From Grammothele lineata (Eukaryota; Basidiomycota; Agaricomycetes; Polyporales; Polyporaceae): a DNA stretch of 64,000 nucleotides. Positions 43,828 through 54,462 of the stretch are shown one piece after another. The notes beneath the pieces were generated by a model that had not been told where the DNA came from, made no database searches, and saw nothing but the letters and a program-made list of their open reading frames with translations. The stretch covers positions 1-64,000 of the forward strand of contig NDFF03000024.1 in assembly GCA_002150815.3 (NCBI GenBank), read 5' to 3'. The first letter of the stretch is position 1; each line of letters begins with the position of its first letter. Both the position numbers and the translations under genes were made by a program.

Positions 43828-45645
43828 CTACCGACTATACGATGGCAGTTCTTCGTCGTCGTACTGAACGCGATCCACCTCCGCGGCGCGCAACATCGTC
43901 AGCTCGTTCCTTAAGAACGCGAGCTCCGCGAGGATGCGAGGGTCACTTTGCGGCGGAGCGACCGTGCCCGTCCCCGTGTTCGCCCCCGCCGCCCCTGCTT
44001 CGTTCCATACCCTCGCCTCCACACCCGGAGCCGTTCCTGCCCTTGGCGGCCGGCTTTGGTATGCGCCTCCGACATTCCGCCCCCCTCCATACGAAACCGG
44101 TCCCTCCCCAGCGCTGTGTCCGGCCTCCATCTCCAGGGCCGTCTTCTCCGACGTCGACGCGGAGAACGCGGTGTACGCGCTCGAAGACGCGTTCGTCGGC
44201 TGGCGCATGAGCGTGTCCGCGCGACCGTGAGCCATCCCGTCCGCCCCCGCTACATGCCCGAAAGAGCTCATGCGACTGAGGCCTGGGGGGCTGCCGGCGT
44301 AGGACGTTTCTGCAACGAGCGTTATCAAGACTCAGACTCAGACTCCTAAACATCATGGATACTCACGAGCGTCTTCAGACAACACGGGGGAAGTCGCCTC
44401 CGGGCTCGTAGGCGAAAGCGGACTAGCGGGCTCCTCCTGGCGAACAGTCGAGACAGACCTCTCAGACGGCCGCCTGCGATGCACGCGCGCCGCCGCCGCG
44501 AGCTCGCTCCCAGGGACGAGCCGCACCTCACTGCCCGAGCCGTGCGCCACAGGGAAGCCCTCGAACTTGCTCCCGTTGCTGACGGTTTCGCGGCGCGCGA
44601 CGACGCTGGGAACGGCGGCTTGGCGGCGGCGGCGGAGGAGCCATACGACCGCGAGGAGCCCTGCGAGCGCGGCGAGGCCGCCTAGCGCGCCCGCGAGTGC
44701 GGCGACGAGCGAGTGCGATTGGTGGGATGTGTCGGAGGAGCCGGTCTGGGCCGCACCGGCGGGTCCAGCCACGATGATGGTAGTGGGCGAGCTGGAGTCG
44801 GATTGCGCGCCGGAGTTTGCAGATTGAGGAGAGGATCCGGCTGTGGTCGAGGACGAGCCGGATTGGGAGCCGGAAGACGAGCCGGAGGGGGCGAGGGATG
44901 AGGACGACGACGGATTCTGCGACGCGCTCTGCGACGCACCGTCTGATTGCGAGGCTGAAGCCGATGAGGACGGAGTGGCAGAGGACCCGGTGCCGGTGCC
45001 CGAGTTCGCGGGGGTGCTGGAGGTCGTGGATTGGGGCGAGAAGCCGGCGGTCGTTCCGGGGGACGAGTTGGTCGTCGCAGTTGTAGCAGCAGGTTGGACG
45101 GAGGCGACGCCGTCGTCGGTGGTATACACGAGGTAATCGAAGAGGACGAGCGTCGCGGGGCCGCCGGCGACGATCTTCACGGTATGCTGGCCGTTCGAGA
45201 GTCCCGTCTTGGCCAGGATGGGCGTGTTGTACAGGTAAGTCGGGCCACTGCTTTGCGTACCGTGGTAGTAGTCGCTAACGTGGCTGCCATCGATATATAA
45301 CGAGTAGCTCGTCTCCGCGTGGCCGTTGTTCTCGACGATGGCGAAGGCGTATATGGCAACCCCGGTAAAAGTGTACGATATCGATACCTCGGGGTCGCCC
45401 GTCCAGAAGTTCTTGTCGTGCCAGGTGCCGTCGTATATCTGGCTAGTGTCGACAGAGCTCGGGTTGATGTAGCACGAGTCGCAGCTGGCGCCTTGCCAGC
45501 CCGCGTCGGGGTTGTAGACGATGCTGCCGTCGCCGTCGTCGACGGTGTGGTTGGTGAGAGTGGCCGCGGCCGGGCGCAGCAAGGCCAAGAGGAGAAGAAG
45601 GAGCGAATGCTGTAGGGACAGGAGGAGGCCCGCTGCTAGCCACAT
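43828..45645 (-). CDS. Type I membrane glycoprotein, paralog 4, tail ending LPSYSR
   Basis: Two exons (44367-45645, 43828-44309) giving 586 residues. The start MWLAAGLLLSLQHSLLLLLLALL gives a strong signal peptide; an upstream in-frame Met at 45723 is less likely. The ectodomain has NHTVDDGDGSIVYNPDAGW, CDSC, IYDGTWHDKNFWTGDPEV, VAIYAFAIVE, SLYIDGSHVSDYYH and LVLFDYLVYTTDDG. The Ser/Thr/Gly stalk, ~130 residues, is the longest of the family. TM helix LVAALAGALGGLAALAGLLAVVWLL is followed by RRRR. The tail contains a P/S-rich part (SPLSPTSPEATSPV), the helix ILAELAFLRNELTMLRAAE and terminal EELPSYSR (LPxY). Same strand and intron phase as paralog 3. Confidence 0.87.
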
Positions 45646-47100
45646 TACGGGACAGGGAGGCGGAGGCGACGGGGAGGAGGATGTGGAAGGGATGAGAGGA
45701 GCATCAGCGTGACCGCCTTGCACGCCCGCCGCACGAGAAGGCGGCCCTCACGCACATGCTTTTGCGGCGGCGGAGGCCTCGTTACGCATCTGCATCGTTG
45801 ATGGGGATTGGCAGGCAGCGAGAATGCACTCCCAGAGGTTGTCCCTGGCCGAATCGTCATCACAATCAGTCTCCCTCTCCAATCCCATCGACATCGTGCC
45901 TGACCGCGCTAGCCTCCAACACGTACATCGAGACCTGCCGCCGGCAATGATCCCTTGCTAGTTTGGTGGCGCAACTGAGCCGTCGTTCGCTGCGCTGGTT
46001 GTGCTTCCACTGCTCGCCGGCCGGACCCGTGGTTACCAGCACCCAAACGATCAGCATGCGTGAGAGCATCGTGCTGCATGTTGGGACTTCTTGCTCGTTC
46101 ACGGGGCCGGCGGCATATCGGGCGTTCTGGGCACTTCAAAGTGAGCACCTTCCTCACAGTTCTGCGATCACGAACTTGATCGCGGTAGGCACCAGAGACG
46201 CACCTCAAGATCAACGCCATCTCCTGGCCGCGAGTCGCCACGGGCAATGAGAGTGACGTTGGGAAACTTCGTCGGCGTGTCGCGCACAGCTCGGAAGATT
46301 TGCGGTTGAAGGTAGACTGCGATAGTTCATTCGAGCAGACGGAAGCAATATCGCTTCTATGGCTTGCATACGATGGCATGGGACTCGGAGGACATGGCTG
46401 GGCGAACGAAGGACGGTCCATCAGCCGAAGACATCCTTGCAAGTCGTCATCGTCATCATCGGAGTTTCGGAGATCACGGGCTCAATGAATCGCGCCTTTC
46501 AGAATTTCAAGCGCCGACGAAATTCCAAGGGCGCCGTCTCAGATGAGCAGAATAGGCTTACTCAAAATCAAACCACGACGTCCACCCTCCAGACAAGATA
46601 TGCCGGTGCGCTGGAGTCTGGAAAAGTGCGACCGTATGACGGCCCTCGTGCCGAGCCTCATCTCCTATGTCCGAAGTCACTACCTGAGGTGTCGTGAAAG
46701 CGCTCCGCGTGGTGCCGGAGACATGATGATTTGCCACTAAGAATTCGATCCCGTTATCTTTCATGGAGCTTCACAAACCGGACACAAACGCCACAGACAT
46801 AGATGCATTGTTTTGGTGAGCCCTTCACGTACTCTGAGTTGTGTCTTTACTCACTGAATGCCCCTGGCAGGATCTAGAGAGTCCGTGTACGAGGCTCGCT
46901 TATCCATGGCTGACGACGCTGCTCTGCAGACGTCCCTCTGCAGGTGACTTTCACTTGTATCATACCGCAGGATACGTTCGGAGACCAACAGATGCTACAG
47001 ACATTGGTAGCTATTATAGCCACGTCCCAAAAATAGGCTCATATATCGAATGAAGTTCGATGTGCACTGACTGAACTTTGCGCCTGAGTCGTAATTTCTA
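45646..47100. other. Gene-poor stretch
   Basis: Only short ORFs without motifs on either strand. The 5' part is likely the promoter of paralog 4. Confidence 0.4.
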
Positions 47101-47120
47101 TGATACTCGCTCCTCTTTAA

Positions 47121-47330
47121 CAGTGGCTCTTTGGAGAAATAGCATCGACCTTGTTCAACTCGTCTTCTTCATTGCGCCTTATGACGCCGTCCCAGGCGGC
47201 TGCGCCATCCTCTCCCACGTCTAGGACGCCTCCGAACAGACCTTCGATGACATCCAAGCCCTCTGCACTACAACCCCCCGGGACTCGCGACGCCCCGGGA
47301 GACAACGATACAGCAGACGGCATCGCGGTG
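47121..47330 (+). pseudogene. HET-domain fragment, dead
   Basis: One frame reads ALWRNSIDLVQLVFFIAPYD then AVPGGCAILSHV, a stop, DASEQTFDDIQALC and TPRDSRRP. This follows the start of basidiomycete HET proteins (pattern MWLLST...LHFF.....VPGGYAILSHVWD...F......NPRD) and aligns with residues 1-60 of the intact HET gene at 34793. The Trp of HVWD is replaced by a TAG stop, and the WLWxDTCCID part is missing. It has no start and no continuation that I can find. Confidence 0.7.
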
Positions 47331-47727
47331 TGATATGCCAAGTTCTGGTACGCCAAGTTCTGGTAACAGCGCGTAGCCGCACTCGGGGCACGGATGGACG
47401 CTACGGGGCAGGAGCCGTTCGCGCAGAAGTCTGGACCATCCTGAGATACGCATACGTGCAGCGCGCCGACCAGTATCTCATATCCGTCACGCTCAGGACG
47501 TGCAATGCTGGCCCACGGGCGCGGTCGTGACAGGACCCGACTGGGCTTCCGTAAGTCGTATATTCCAAAGAAGACGCTATCGATACAAAGTAAAAATCAC
47601 TAGCAATACGCTGACTAGCTCCCCACTCCAGATGTCCTTCCACACCCGAGAAACGTCCACACAATACTATCTCGCTCACCCACCCAACCTCCAACCTCCA
47701 ACCTCCAGACCCGCGTGCCACTCACAC
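47331..47727. other. Spacer after the HET relic
   Basis: Holds a short direct repeat (GCCAAGTTCTGGTA at 47338-47351 and 47352-47365, one mismatch). No gene. Confidence 0.4.
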
Positions 47728-50622
47728 TCACAAACACTCCCACCTCTGCCCGCCCATCGCCACGAGCCTATTAAACAGCTCGTCCCTCCCCCTGACGGCC
47801 GTAAACACCCACCGCCCGCCCCACCTATCCTCCACCTCCAGGCCGCCCAAGACCTCCCGCCCCGTGGCCCACCCGACGACCAGCCGGCCTTTCCACCCGA
47901 ACCCCCCGACTTTGCGGAGGGCGACGACGTCTTGGAGGCCGATGCTGAACGCAGCGTCGAGGTCTTTCTGCTTGTTGGGGGAAGACGAGAGGGGGGAGGG
48001 GAGAGAGGAGAGGGAGAAGGGAGAAGAGCGCGAGGGGACGAAAGAGAGGCACGGGGAGGCGGCGGAGGTGACCAGGAGCGCGCGGCCCTTCCTGCCGTGT
48101 ACGCGCGCGGAGAAGCTCGTCGGGCCTTCGCGCCGGAGCGCCTCTGCGTCCGCGTCTGCCTCTTCATCTGTGCTTGCATTTGCATGTGCGTTTGCGTTTG
48201 CGTTTGCGCCCCCCTGCTCATCCTCCCCAACCGGGCCCCCAGGGACAGATGCGACGGGCGCAGGCTCCCCAGGGCGCACGACAGCCCCAAGCCGCCTCCG
48301 CGCATGCTCGTTCCCAACCTTCGCCTTGAGCCTGTCCGCGCCGAGCACGGTCTCGACGCCCGCGCGCGTCGTCTTGCGGAGGAAACCGACGAGTTTGCTC
48401 CCTCGCTTCTTGCGGGACTTGCGTGAGCTCTCTACGGTTGAGCCGTCGTCACCCTCATGGTTGTCATCCCCGATGATGCTCCCGCGCCCGGTACTCGTGC
48501 TCGTGCTCCGCGTGGTCGTCGAACGGCCGTCGTCCTCGTCCTCGTCGTTGTCTCCGTCTTCGTCTTCGTCGTCGACGTACGTTCCCTCCTCCGAGCTCCC
48601 ACCGCCCTCCCCGCCCGGCACGCCTTCAACATCATACCCGCTCGTGTCGAACGCAAAGTCGTGCTTCTTCAGCTCCTCCGCTGTCTGCGGCGCAGCCGGC
48701 GCGAAGGGAGGGGTGCGCGTACGCCCAGGGGTAGGCGGAGGAGGCAGGGGCGCTTTCGCGGCTTCGGCGAGCCGGAGGAGGGTGAGTGTTAGTTGGGCGT
48801 TCGTCGGCGCGCCTTTGAGGAGCGATCTGCACCGGGAGGCGAGCACTCAGTACTCGGACGTAGCACGGCGGAGAAAGAGAAAACGAGAAACGAGACGCAC
48901 CGCCTCAACTCAAGCACGTTCTTCCAATGCGGATAACGGTGCGTGAACGCATACACCCCGCGCGCGATCAGCGGCTGCGAGAAGAAGACGGCCCCAAAGC
49001 CGAACGTCGACGCGCGCACGACCGTCTCCGCACGGACGAGCAGCGCGACCCCGAGCAGCGGGATGAGCGCCGCGGAGATACGGAGTCGGCCTGTCCAGAG
49101 AGGGAAGGGCGGGACGGGCTCGAGCGCGCTGCCATAAAGTCAGAACGAAGGTCAGCATGCAATATCAATCACACCCCTGCGCACGGCGCAGCGGGGGAGG
49201 GGAGGGAGGAGGACACTCACTTCCCAAACCGCTCCCACGTATCCGCCGTCTCCTCAAGCGCCCTCATGACAGGGCGCATGCGCTCCCACACCGCGCCCTC
49301 GACGCTCTGCTTCGCGACGCGCGCCGCGGGGTCGCGCGCCCCGCCCGCATCCCCGTGCGCGCCGTCCTTGACCTCCTTGGCGCGCAGAGTCAAGTCCGTC
49401 GGGTCCGGGAGCGCTTCGAGCGTCGAGTCCTCGCTCGCGCGCGCGGCCTCTGAACCCGTACCCGTACGCTCCCCTGACTGAACTTGGGCAGCGGGCGCGG
49501 GGGCCCCACCCTGGCCCATAACAGTCCCCGCCCCAATCGCCGCCACCGACGCGACGAACTGTGACGCCTCGTGCTCCACCGCCTCCCCCTGATGCGCCTC
49601 CGGGGCACCCGAGAGGGAGTCCCCGGAGCCGAGCGTGCCCGCGCGGGGGACCTGAAGATTGCCCGACGTGCCGCTCACGGCCGCGAGCGGGGCGGGGGGG
49701 AAGAGGGCGCGGCGCGCGGGAGGGTGGAAGATGAGGAGGAGGAGGGCGGAGAGGAGGGCGAAGGGGAGGAGGGAGAGGTGCCAGGAGAGGAAGTATGCCT
49801 GTGGGAGAGGGGTCGGCGTGGTTCGGAAAGGGATATGGGTGTGTATACGTACGACGCAGAAACCGGCGGTGCGACGGGGTTCGTTCCAAGAGCGGAGGCG
49901 GGCGATGTGTTTCGCGAAAGCGGCGACTCCGACGATCTGGATGGGGTTCATGACGTTGTGTAGGGCGCATACATGCGTTGGAAGAACTTACGACGGTCAT
50001 GTAGAGTCTTTCCAGTGTCGCGCGAAGCTTGTCTGGGGAGAACTCTTCGTCATCTGCGATCTCGAGATCCATGGCGCCGGGAGGAAGGGACATTGCAACT
50101 CGAACGTGTTGAACTTGCTAATTACGGACCGAGCATAAACCCAACTGTCGCAGCAGCGAGATAGGTTAATGTGCGCACCTTGTTGAAGCGGCGAATGAGC
50201 ATAAACAGATGCTCGTTCGTGATCCCGCGAGCCAGCACTGGGGGCGTTACAACTCGATCGTCCCATCCCAGGTCGTTGATGCCTGGATCGTCGAGCTTTG
50301 ACCGCACTCGAGAGGAGGTAGGTGGTACAGCACCGTCAACCGCGGCGCCTTGACTGCGACCCTCGTCTGGCAAAGGTACAGGTTCAGGGCATGGAGTGTC
50401 GGGAAGGGGCTTTGCATCTAGTGAGGGACTGGATGGGCGAGCATGGTCTGCGTCATCATCGAAAACGGTATGATCTGTGTTTGTAGGTGGAGGAAGAGAG
50501 TTGTCAGCTCGTTGGGGAGACGACACTTGAGACTTGTCCGAGTGTGGCGAAGGGGAGTTGTGGCCGGGAGCCATGTCGTGTGGCCAGTCGCGCGGGAGTC
50601 CGTCGAGCACGGGCGAGTCCAT
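47728..50622 (-). CDS. DUF3292-family membrane protein
   Basis: Six exons: 50179-50622, 49992-50117, 49853-49936, 49221-49798, 48901-49128 and 47728-48826, giving 852 residues. Family landmarks as I know them: LFMLIRRFNK, GAMDLEIADDEEFSPDKLRATLERLYMTVV, FAKHIARLRSWNEPRRTAGFCV, TM pair SWHLSLLPFALLSALLLLIF, the block LFPPAPLA...VPRAGTLGSGDSLSGAPE.H.GEAVEHEAS, MRPVMRALEETADTWERFGN, further hydrophobic segments, SLLKGAPTNAQLTLTLLRLAEA, and the C-terminal GLQDVVALRKVGGFGWKGRL...FNRLVAMGGQRWECL. The acidic run DDEDEDGDNDEDEDD and basic SRKSRKKRGSK lie between. Biochemical role unknown; the architecture suggests an organelle membrane protein with a GRAM/PH-like C-terminus (inference). A start at 50808 would add 62 basic residues. 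Confidence 0.87.
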
Positions 50623-51155
50623 GGCTGCGTATGTCGCAGAGAAGTGAGAGAGAGATGGCGTGTTGTATGAAGCGAGAGCGGAGGACCGCTCCTTTTGACG
50701 AGGAGGCCATGATCGACGATGACGACGAGGCGGAGCCAACCGGCGTCTACTCGAGGCTCTTAGACAGGACATTGGACGCGTGACGTCACGCGTCTCGGCT
50801 CCGTCCACGACATAAAATAGCCCCTACTAGTAGCAGACCGGGATGTTTCGGACTCGGTATACAACATGACACGTTTCTCCGCTGACAGCAGAGAGACATC
50901 ATGAGCACATGGGCCACCACCGAAAAATCTGCCTTAGGCTCACGCTCGGATGCATCGCCAGCGTCTTCTTCCCTTGCCCTCATGGGGCACCCCCCAACCT
51001 CGATCTCACCACTACCGCGTCAACGATTATATCGGCCACAGCGGTACGAGCGGCCCTATCCATCCCAATTCCCCGTCCATCCTTTCCATCCTGCTGAAGA
51101 GTAGTTAATAGTCGTTATACACGTACAGGATATCGAGGTATACTCATACGCTATT
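50623..51155. promoter_or_regulatory. Upstream region of the DUF3292 gene / downstream of paralog 5
   Basis: 533 nt. Both flanking genes are on the minus strand. No ORF with motifs. Confidence 0.35.
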
Positions 51156-52589
51156 TCACCTAGTGTACAACGGCGGAGCCTCGCCCGCCTGGGCCTGTCC
51201 GCGCTCGACTTCCGCACGTAGCACAGAGATCTCTGTCCTCATCGCTGCAAGCTCCGTGAGTACTCGCTCAGACAACGCCGCCGAGTCCACGGCCGTCCCG
51301 CTCTCCGCCTTGCCTCTCCCCACGTCCTGCTCGCGTGCTACGCCTTCCGAGAGCGGATAATGCGTCGAAGTTTCGTCCTCCAACGTGCGCACGTGTGTCT
51401 CCAGAGCCTGGATGCGCTCCATTTGGCGTAGTCGCTGCGGTTCCGGAGGGTGGTCTCCCGGAACGCGCAGTGCGGTCTCACCGTCAGAGCGGCCGTCGGT
51501 GGACCGGTCTGTATACAACGCCCCGGACGCCATCAGCTGGTTCGCAGAAACCCCCATGCTTGGGAACGCACCGTCGCGCGGCGGGGGCTCCGGGGTCTCG
51601 CTCCCTGTGTTGTTCAACGCGGGTACCCCATCGGATGGTCGACATCCCGGGGAACGAGCCTTTCCCGTTGAACTGTGACCATCTTCGTCCGCGAGGAGCA
51701 TCGGAGTAATAGTCTTCTCGGAATTAGTCCCCCGATTACGTGCGCGCGAGCGGCGAATGCAGATAGCCCACACGGCGAGGATCACAAGGATCGCCACGCC
51801 GCCGACTGTGCTGCCGACTATCGCGCCGGTATGTGATGAGCCTGAGGGAGAAACAGCGGCGGAGAGAGGAGAGCCTGATACCGTCGTCTGCGAGGAAGAG
51901 GGAGAGGAAGAAGATGAGGGCGTGGAAAGGCTACTGGAAGCTCCAGAGGACTGTGGGCTGGTAGCTGCGTCTAACATGGTCCGAATCAGAAAAACAGGCA
52001 CACTGAGACGACATCGAGCGTACACACCATCGCTGCTAGTATATATGATGTAGTCGACCAAGATGACCGAGTCTGTAGGGCCCGTGGCGACCATCTTCAA
52101 CGAGTGGTGACCGTCCTCAAGGCCCGTCTTCGCGAGGACAGGCTCGTCATATACAATGCCCGAAGATCCGAATGGAGCGTGATAAAAGAAGTTGTCTACG
52201 AAGCCGTCATCGATGTAGAACGACAAGTTCGTCGAAGTGGGGGCGCCAGGGACGTTGTTAGCGAGCAAGTTGAAGACGTACACCGCAGTTCCCGTGAAGT
52301 TCACAGCCATCGTGAAGTCGGGGCCACCAGCGCGATAAGTGCCGTCGTGCCAGGTATTCTCGAATGGAAGGCTGGTGTTGACGATACCGGGATGTATCAA
52401 GCAGCCGTCATCACAGCTGGCACCTTGTCTCCAGCCCGCGGAAGGCGAGTAGACTGGAGGGACACCAGTCACGCTGTCGCCGAACTGGTCGTCTATCGTC
52501 CGGTTCACGGCGGCGCCTGCGTAAGTGACGAGTTGGATGACATAGGAAAGAACGACAATGAGCCGAGGAGGTGAGGATATCGAGGCCAT
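51156..52589 (-). CDS. Type I membrane glycoprotein, paralog 5, tail ending PPLYTR
   Basis: Probably two exons (52028-52589, 51156-51970). The 57-nt intron between them is in frame, so both the spliced (458 aa) and unspliced (477 aa) forms are open. The extra peptide VYARCRLSVPVFLIRTMLD interrupts the ectodomain-stalk border and is absent from paralogs, favouring splicing. Signal peptide, RTIDDQFGDSVTG, NTWHDGTYRAGGPDF, GTAVYVFNLLANNV, NLSFYIDDGFVDNFFYH and VILVDYIIYTSSD are present. The usual CxxC is CDDGC, with one inserted residue. The Ser-rich stalk is short. TM helix GAIVGSTVGGVAILVILAVWAICI precedes RRSRAR. The long tail has helices MERIQALETHVRTLEDE and VLTELAAMRTEISVLRAEVE and ends EAPPLYTR, a true PPxY motif. 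It lies beyond the DUF3292 gene, away from the other four. Confidence 0.87.
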   Translation of the reverse strand: MASISSPPRLIVVLSYVIQLVTYAGAAVNRTIDDQFGDSVTGVPPVYSPSAGWRQGASCDDGCLIHPGIVNTSLPFENTWHDGTYRAGGPDFTMAVNFTGTAVYVFNLLANNVPGAPTSTNLSFYIDDGFVDNFFYHAPFGSSGIVYDEPVLAKTGLEDGHHSLKMVATGPTDSVILVDYIIYTSSDGVYARCRLSVPVFLIRTMLDAATSPQSSGASSSLSTPSSSSSPSSSQTTVSGSPLSAAVSPSGSSHTGAIVGSTVGGVAILVILAVWAICIRRSRARNRGTNSEKTITPMLLADEDGHSSTGKARSPGCRPSDGVPALNNTGSETPEPPPRDGAFPSMGVSANQLMASGALYTDRSTDGRSDGETALRVPGDHPPEPQRLRQMERIQALETHVRTLEDETSTHYPLSEGVAREQDVGRGKAESGTAVDSAALSERVLTELAAMRTEISVLRAEVERGQAQAGEAPPLYTR

Positions 52590-54462
52590 TGCTAGCTGTC
52601 AGGTGCGAATCGTGGCAGCATCTGGGTGTAGGATGCGAAGGATGTGGAATGCTCAAGGACTCCCAGGGAGTTATAACGGTGTCTCAACGTCTGATTGAGT
52701 AAAGTTCTTGTTAGACATTCAACAACGATAACGAGTGCATCCGAACCAGAAGGTGATCCCATCTGTCACCACCGCCGCGCGGATTCGGGGATAAGGCGTC
52801 AGCAACGTCCTCGCAGTAGCCCGAAAGTGCAGCAGAGGGCTTAATATACACGGAGGCTGATACCATCTTCATTCGTGTTCTAAGCCTTGTGAAGGACGAA
52901 CTCCAGATAGCAGCATGAGGGGAAAGCCGAAGCGACGGGGCGATCGAATCCAAGAAAAGACTTCAGTTTGGGGTTGAGGCGGAGTGCAAATGTAGACGCT
53001 CGATGGCTGATGCTGCAGATCGGTTATTGGCTGCTGAGAGTGAACGTGTGTCGGAGTTTGAACAGATTCACATTCAACGCTCGACTCATAAGCGCGCCTG
53101 CCAGCCGCCTTGTGTCTGTCATAACGGGCCGAGAACACACATGTTCGGTCGAATACTCGCTGCTCTTTGACCCGTTTGAAGATCAAGTTCTTTCCAGGGC
53201 ACAATGGTGATACCTCCTTCTTCATTCTCGCCAACGGCCGCCCGCATACCCGCCGAATCTTCAAGAAGTGGGCTTGAAGTATCAGCCTACATACGTCCTT
53301 TCGGAGCTCCTTAAACGTCTAACTTATAGTAAAATGAGAAGCTTTCGTCCTACGTTCCCCGATATCAGAAGATACACCGATCCAACACAAGTAAACCGTG
53401 GTGGTGTTCTAGAAGGTGCGTATGACCACGCCGCGCAGATTCCGCGAGGCTCGTTGATCACCGGCGTTAGCTCCTGGAAGATACGGCGGAAGTACAGACC
53501 GGCGGCACCGAGATGTCATGTACTCAGCGAAATGTCCGTGGAAATGAACCTGGGAGCATCGAAGGTTGGCGAGCGTTTCGGGCGGCCTGCGGCTCTCCGC
53601 GGCCCGTCTCGGTGCCGTTTATGGGCTGCGGCCGACGCCGCTCTTCTTCGTGGGTGGTTCAATAGTGGTGCAGCTTACTATCGTCTTTCTTGTTTGTACA
53701 GGGGAATTCATAGGATTCTGCGAAAACTGGGAAGCGCTTTATTCCCGTACGGAACTGTTCGCTCGAAACTTGGAACCGTCATCACCGTCATCGGGTTGTC
53801 TTGCTACATCTTGGGGTTCGGACAGCGCGGCTTCGGGTTCCCTGCGACAAGCGGTTTCGCACGGTTGACAGGGTATGCTCGACCGCGCACATATAACGAT
53901 GCTGAGCTGTGACTCACGGACTTCCACATTTCTCCGCCATCCGATCAAACAGGGAGGGCACGCACGGCGCATGTCAAGCCTTCGACATCGGTTGCAATGT
54001 CCCGCGTCCTATGCCAGTGTCACAAGCCCATCTCGTGTGGGTCTAGGACCTGCCTTCATGGTTGTGCTGACAGCAAGGTGGTGCATTCTCGTCCGGTTTG
54101 CGCCCCGTTGCCGTTCGCCCCCCTCCATACATACTAAGAGGCTACCGCCTAGAACCATACCCTGACGAACAAATATGGTGACTTCGCAGATCCCATGCCT
54201 TTGCCTAGATCCATTTAGCTGATGCCGAAGTTCGTTTTTATCCCGCAGTTCATGCCCACTCTACCGCGGTGGCTTTCGCCTTGTTCTCGGTGTCGGGATT
54301 GGAGCAAGATGTTGGACATGACTGTCCTGAAGGAACTGAGGCACACACCCCAATACGGGTGGCGGTAAGTCCCCATTCGTCAAGGGTTCGCACTGTGAGG
54401 TGAGGCTGCAACGTGTCTGAGGCTCATTGCGCCTCGTATTTAAGTCGAACTGACGCCTATCA
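52590..54462. other. Gene-poor stretch
   Basis: Contains a + strand frame at 53268-53912, and in another frame at 53566-53868 a hydrophobic stretch (GLRPTPLFFVGGSIVVQLTI) reminiscent of fungal seven-TM proteins. No start, introns or flanking TMs support a gene, so it may be a relic. Confidence 0.35.

Noticed and set aside
47500..48946. Long + strand ORFs opposite the DUF3292 gene
   Set aside because: Shadows of the real minus-strand exon, which has family motifs throughout.
53268..53912. 214-codon + strand ORF and overlapping TM-containing frame at 53566
   Set aside because: Two competing frames, neither with a start context, signal peptide or additional exons; a membrane-protein relic is possible but not shown.
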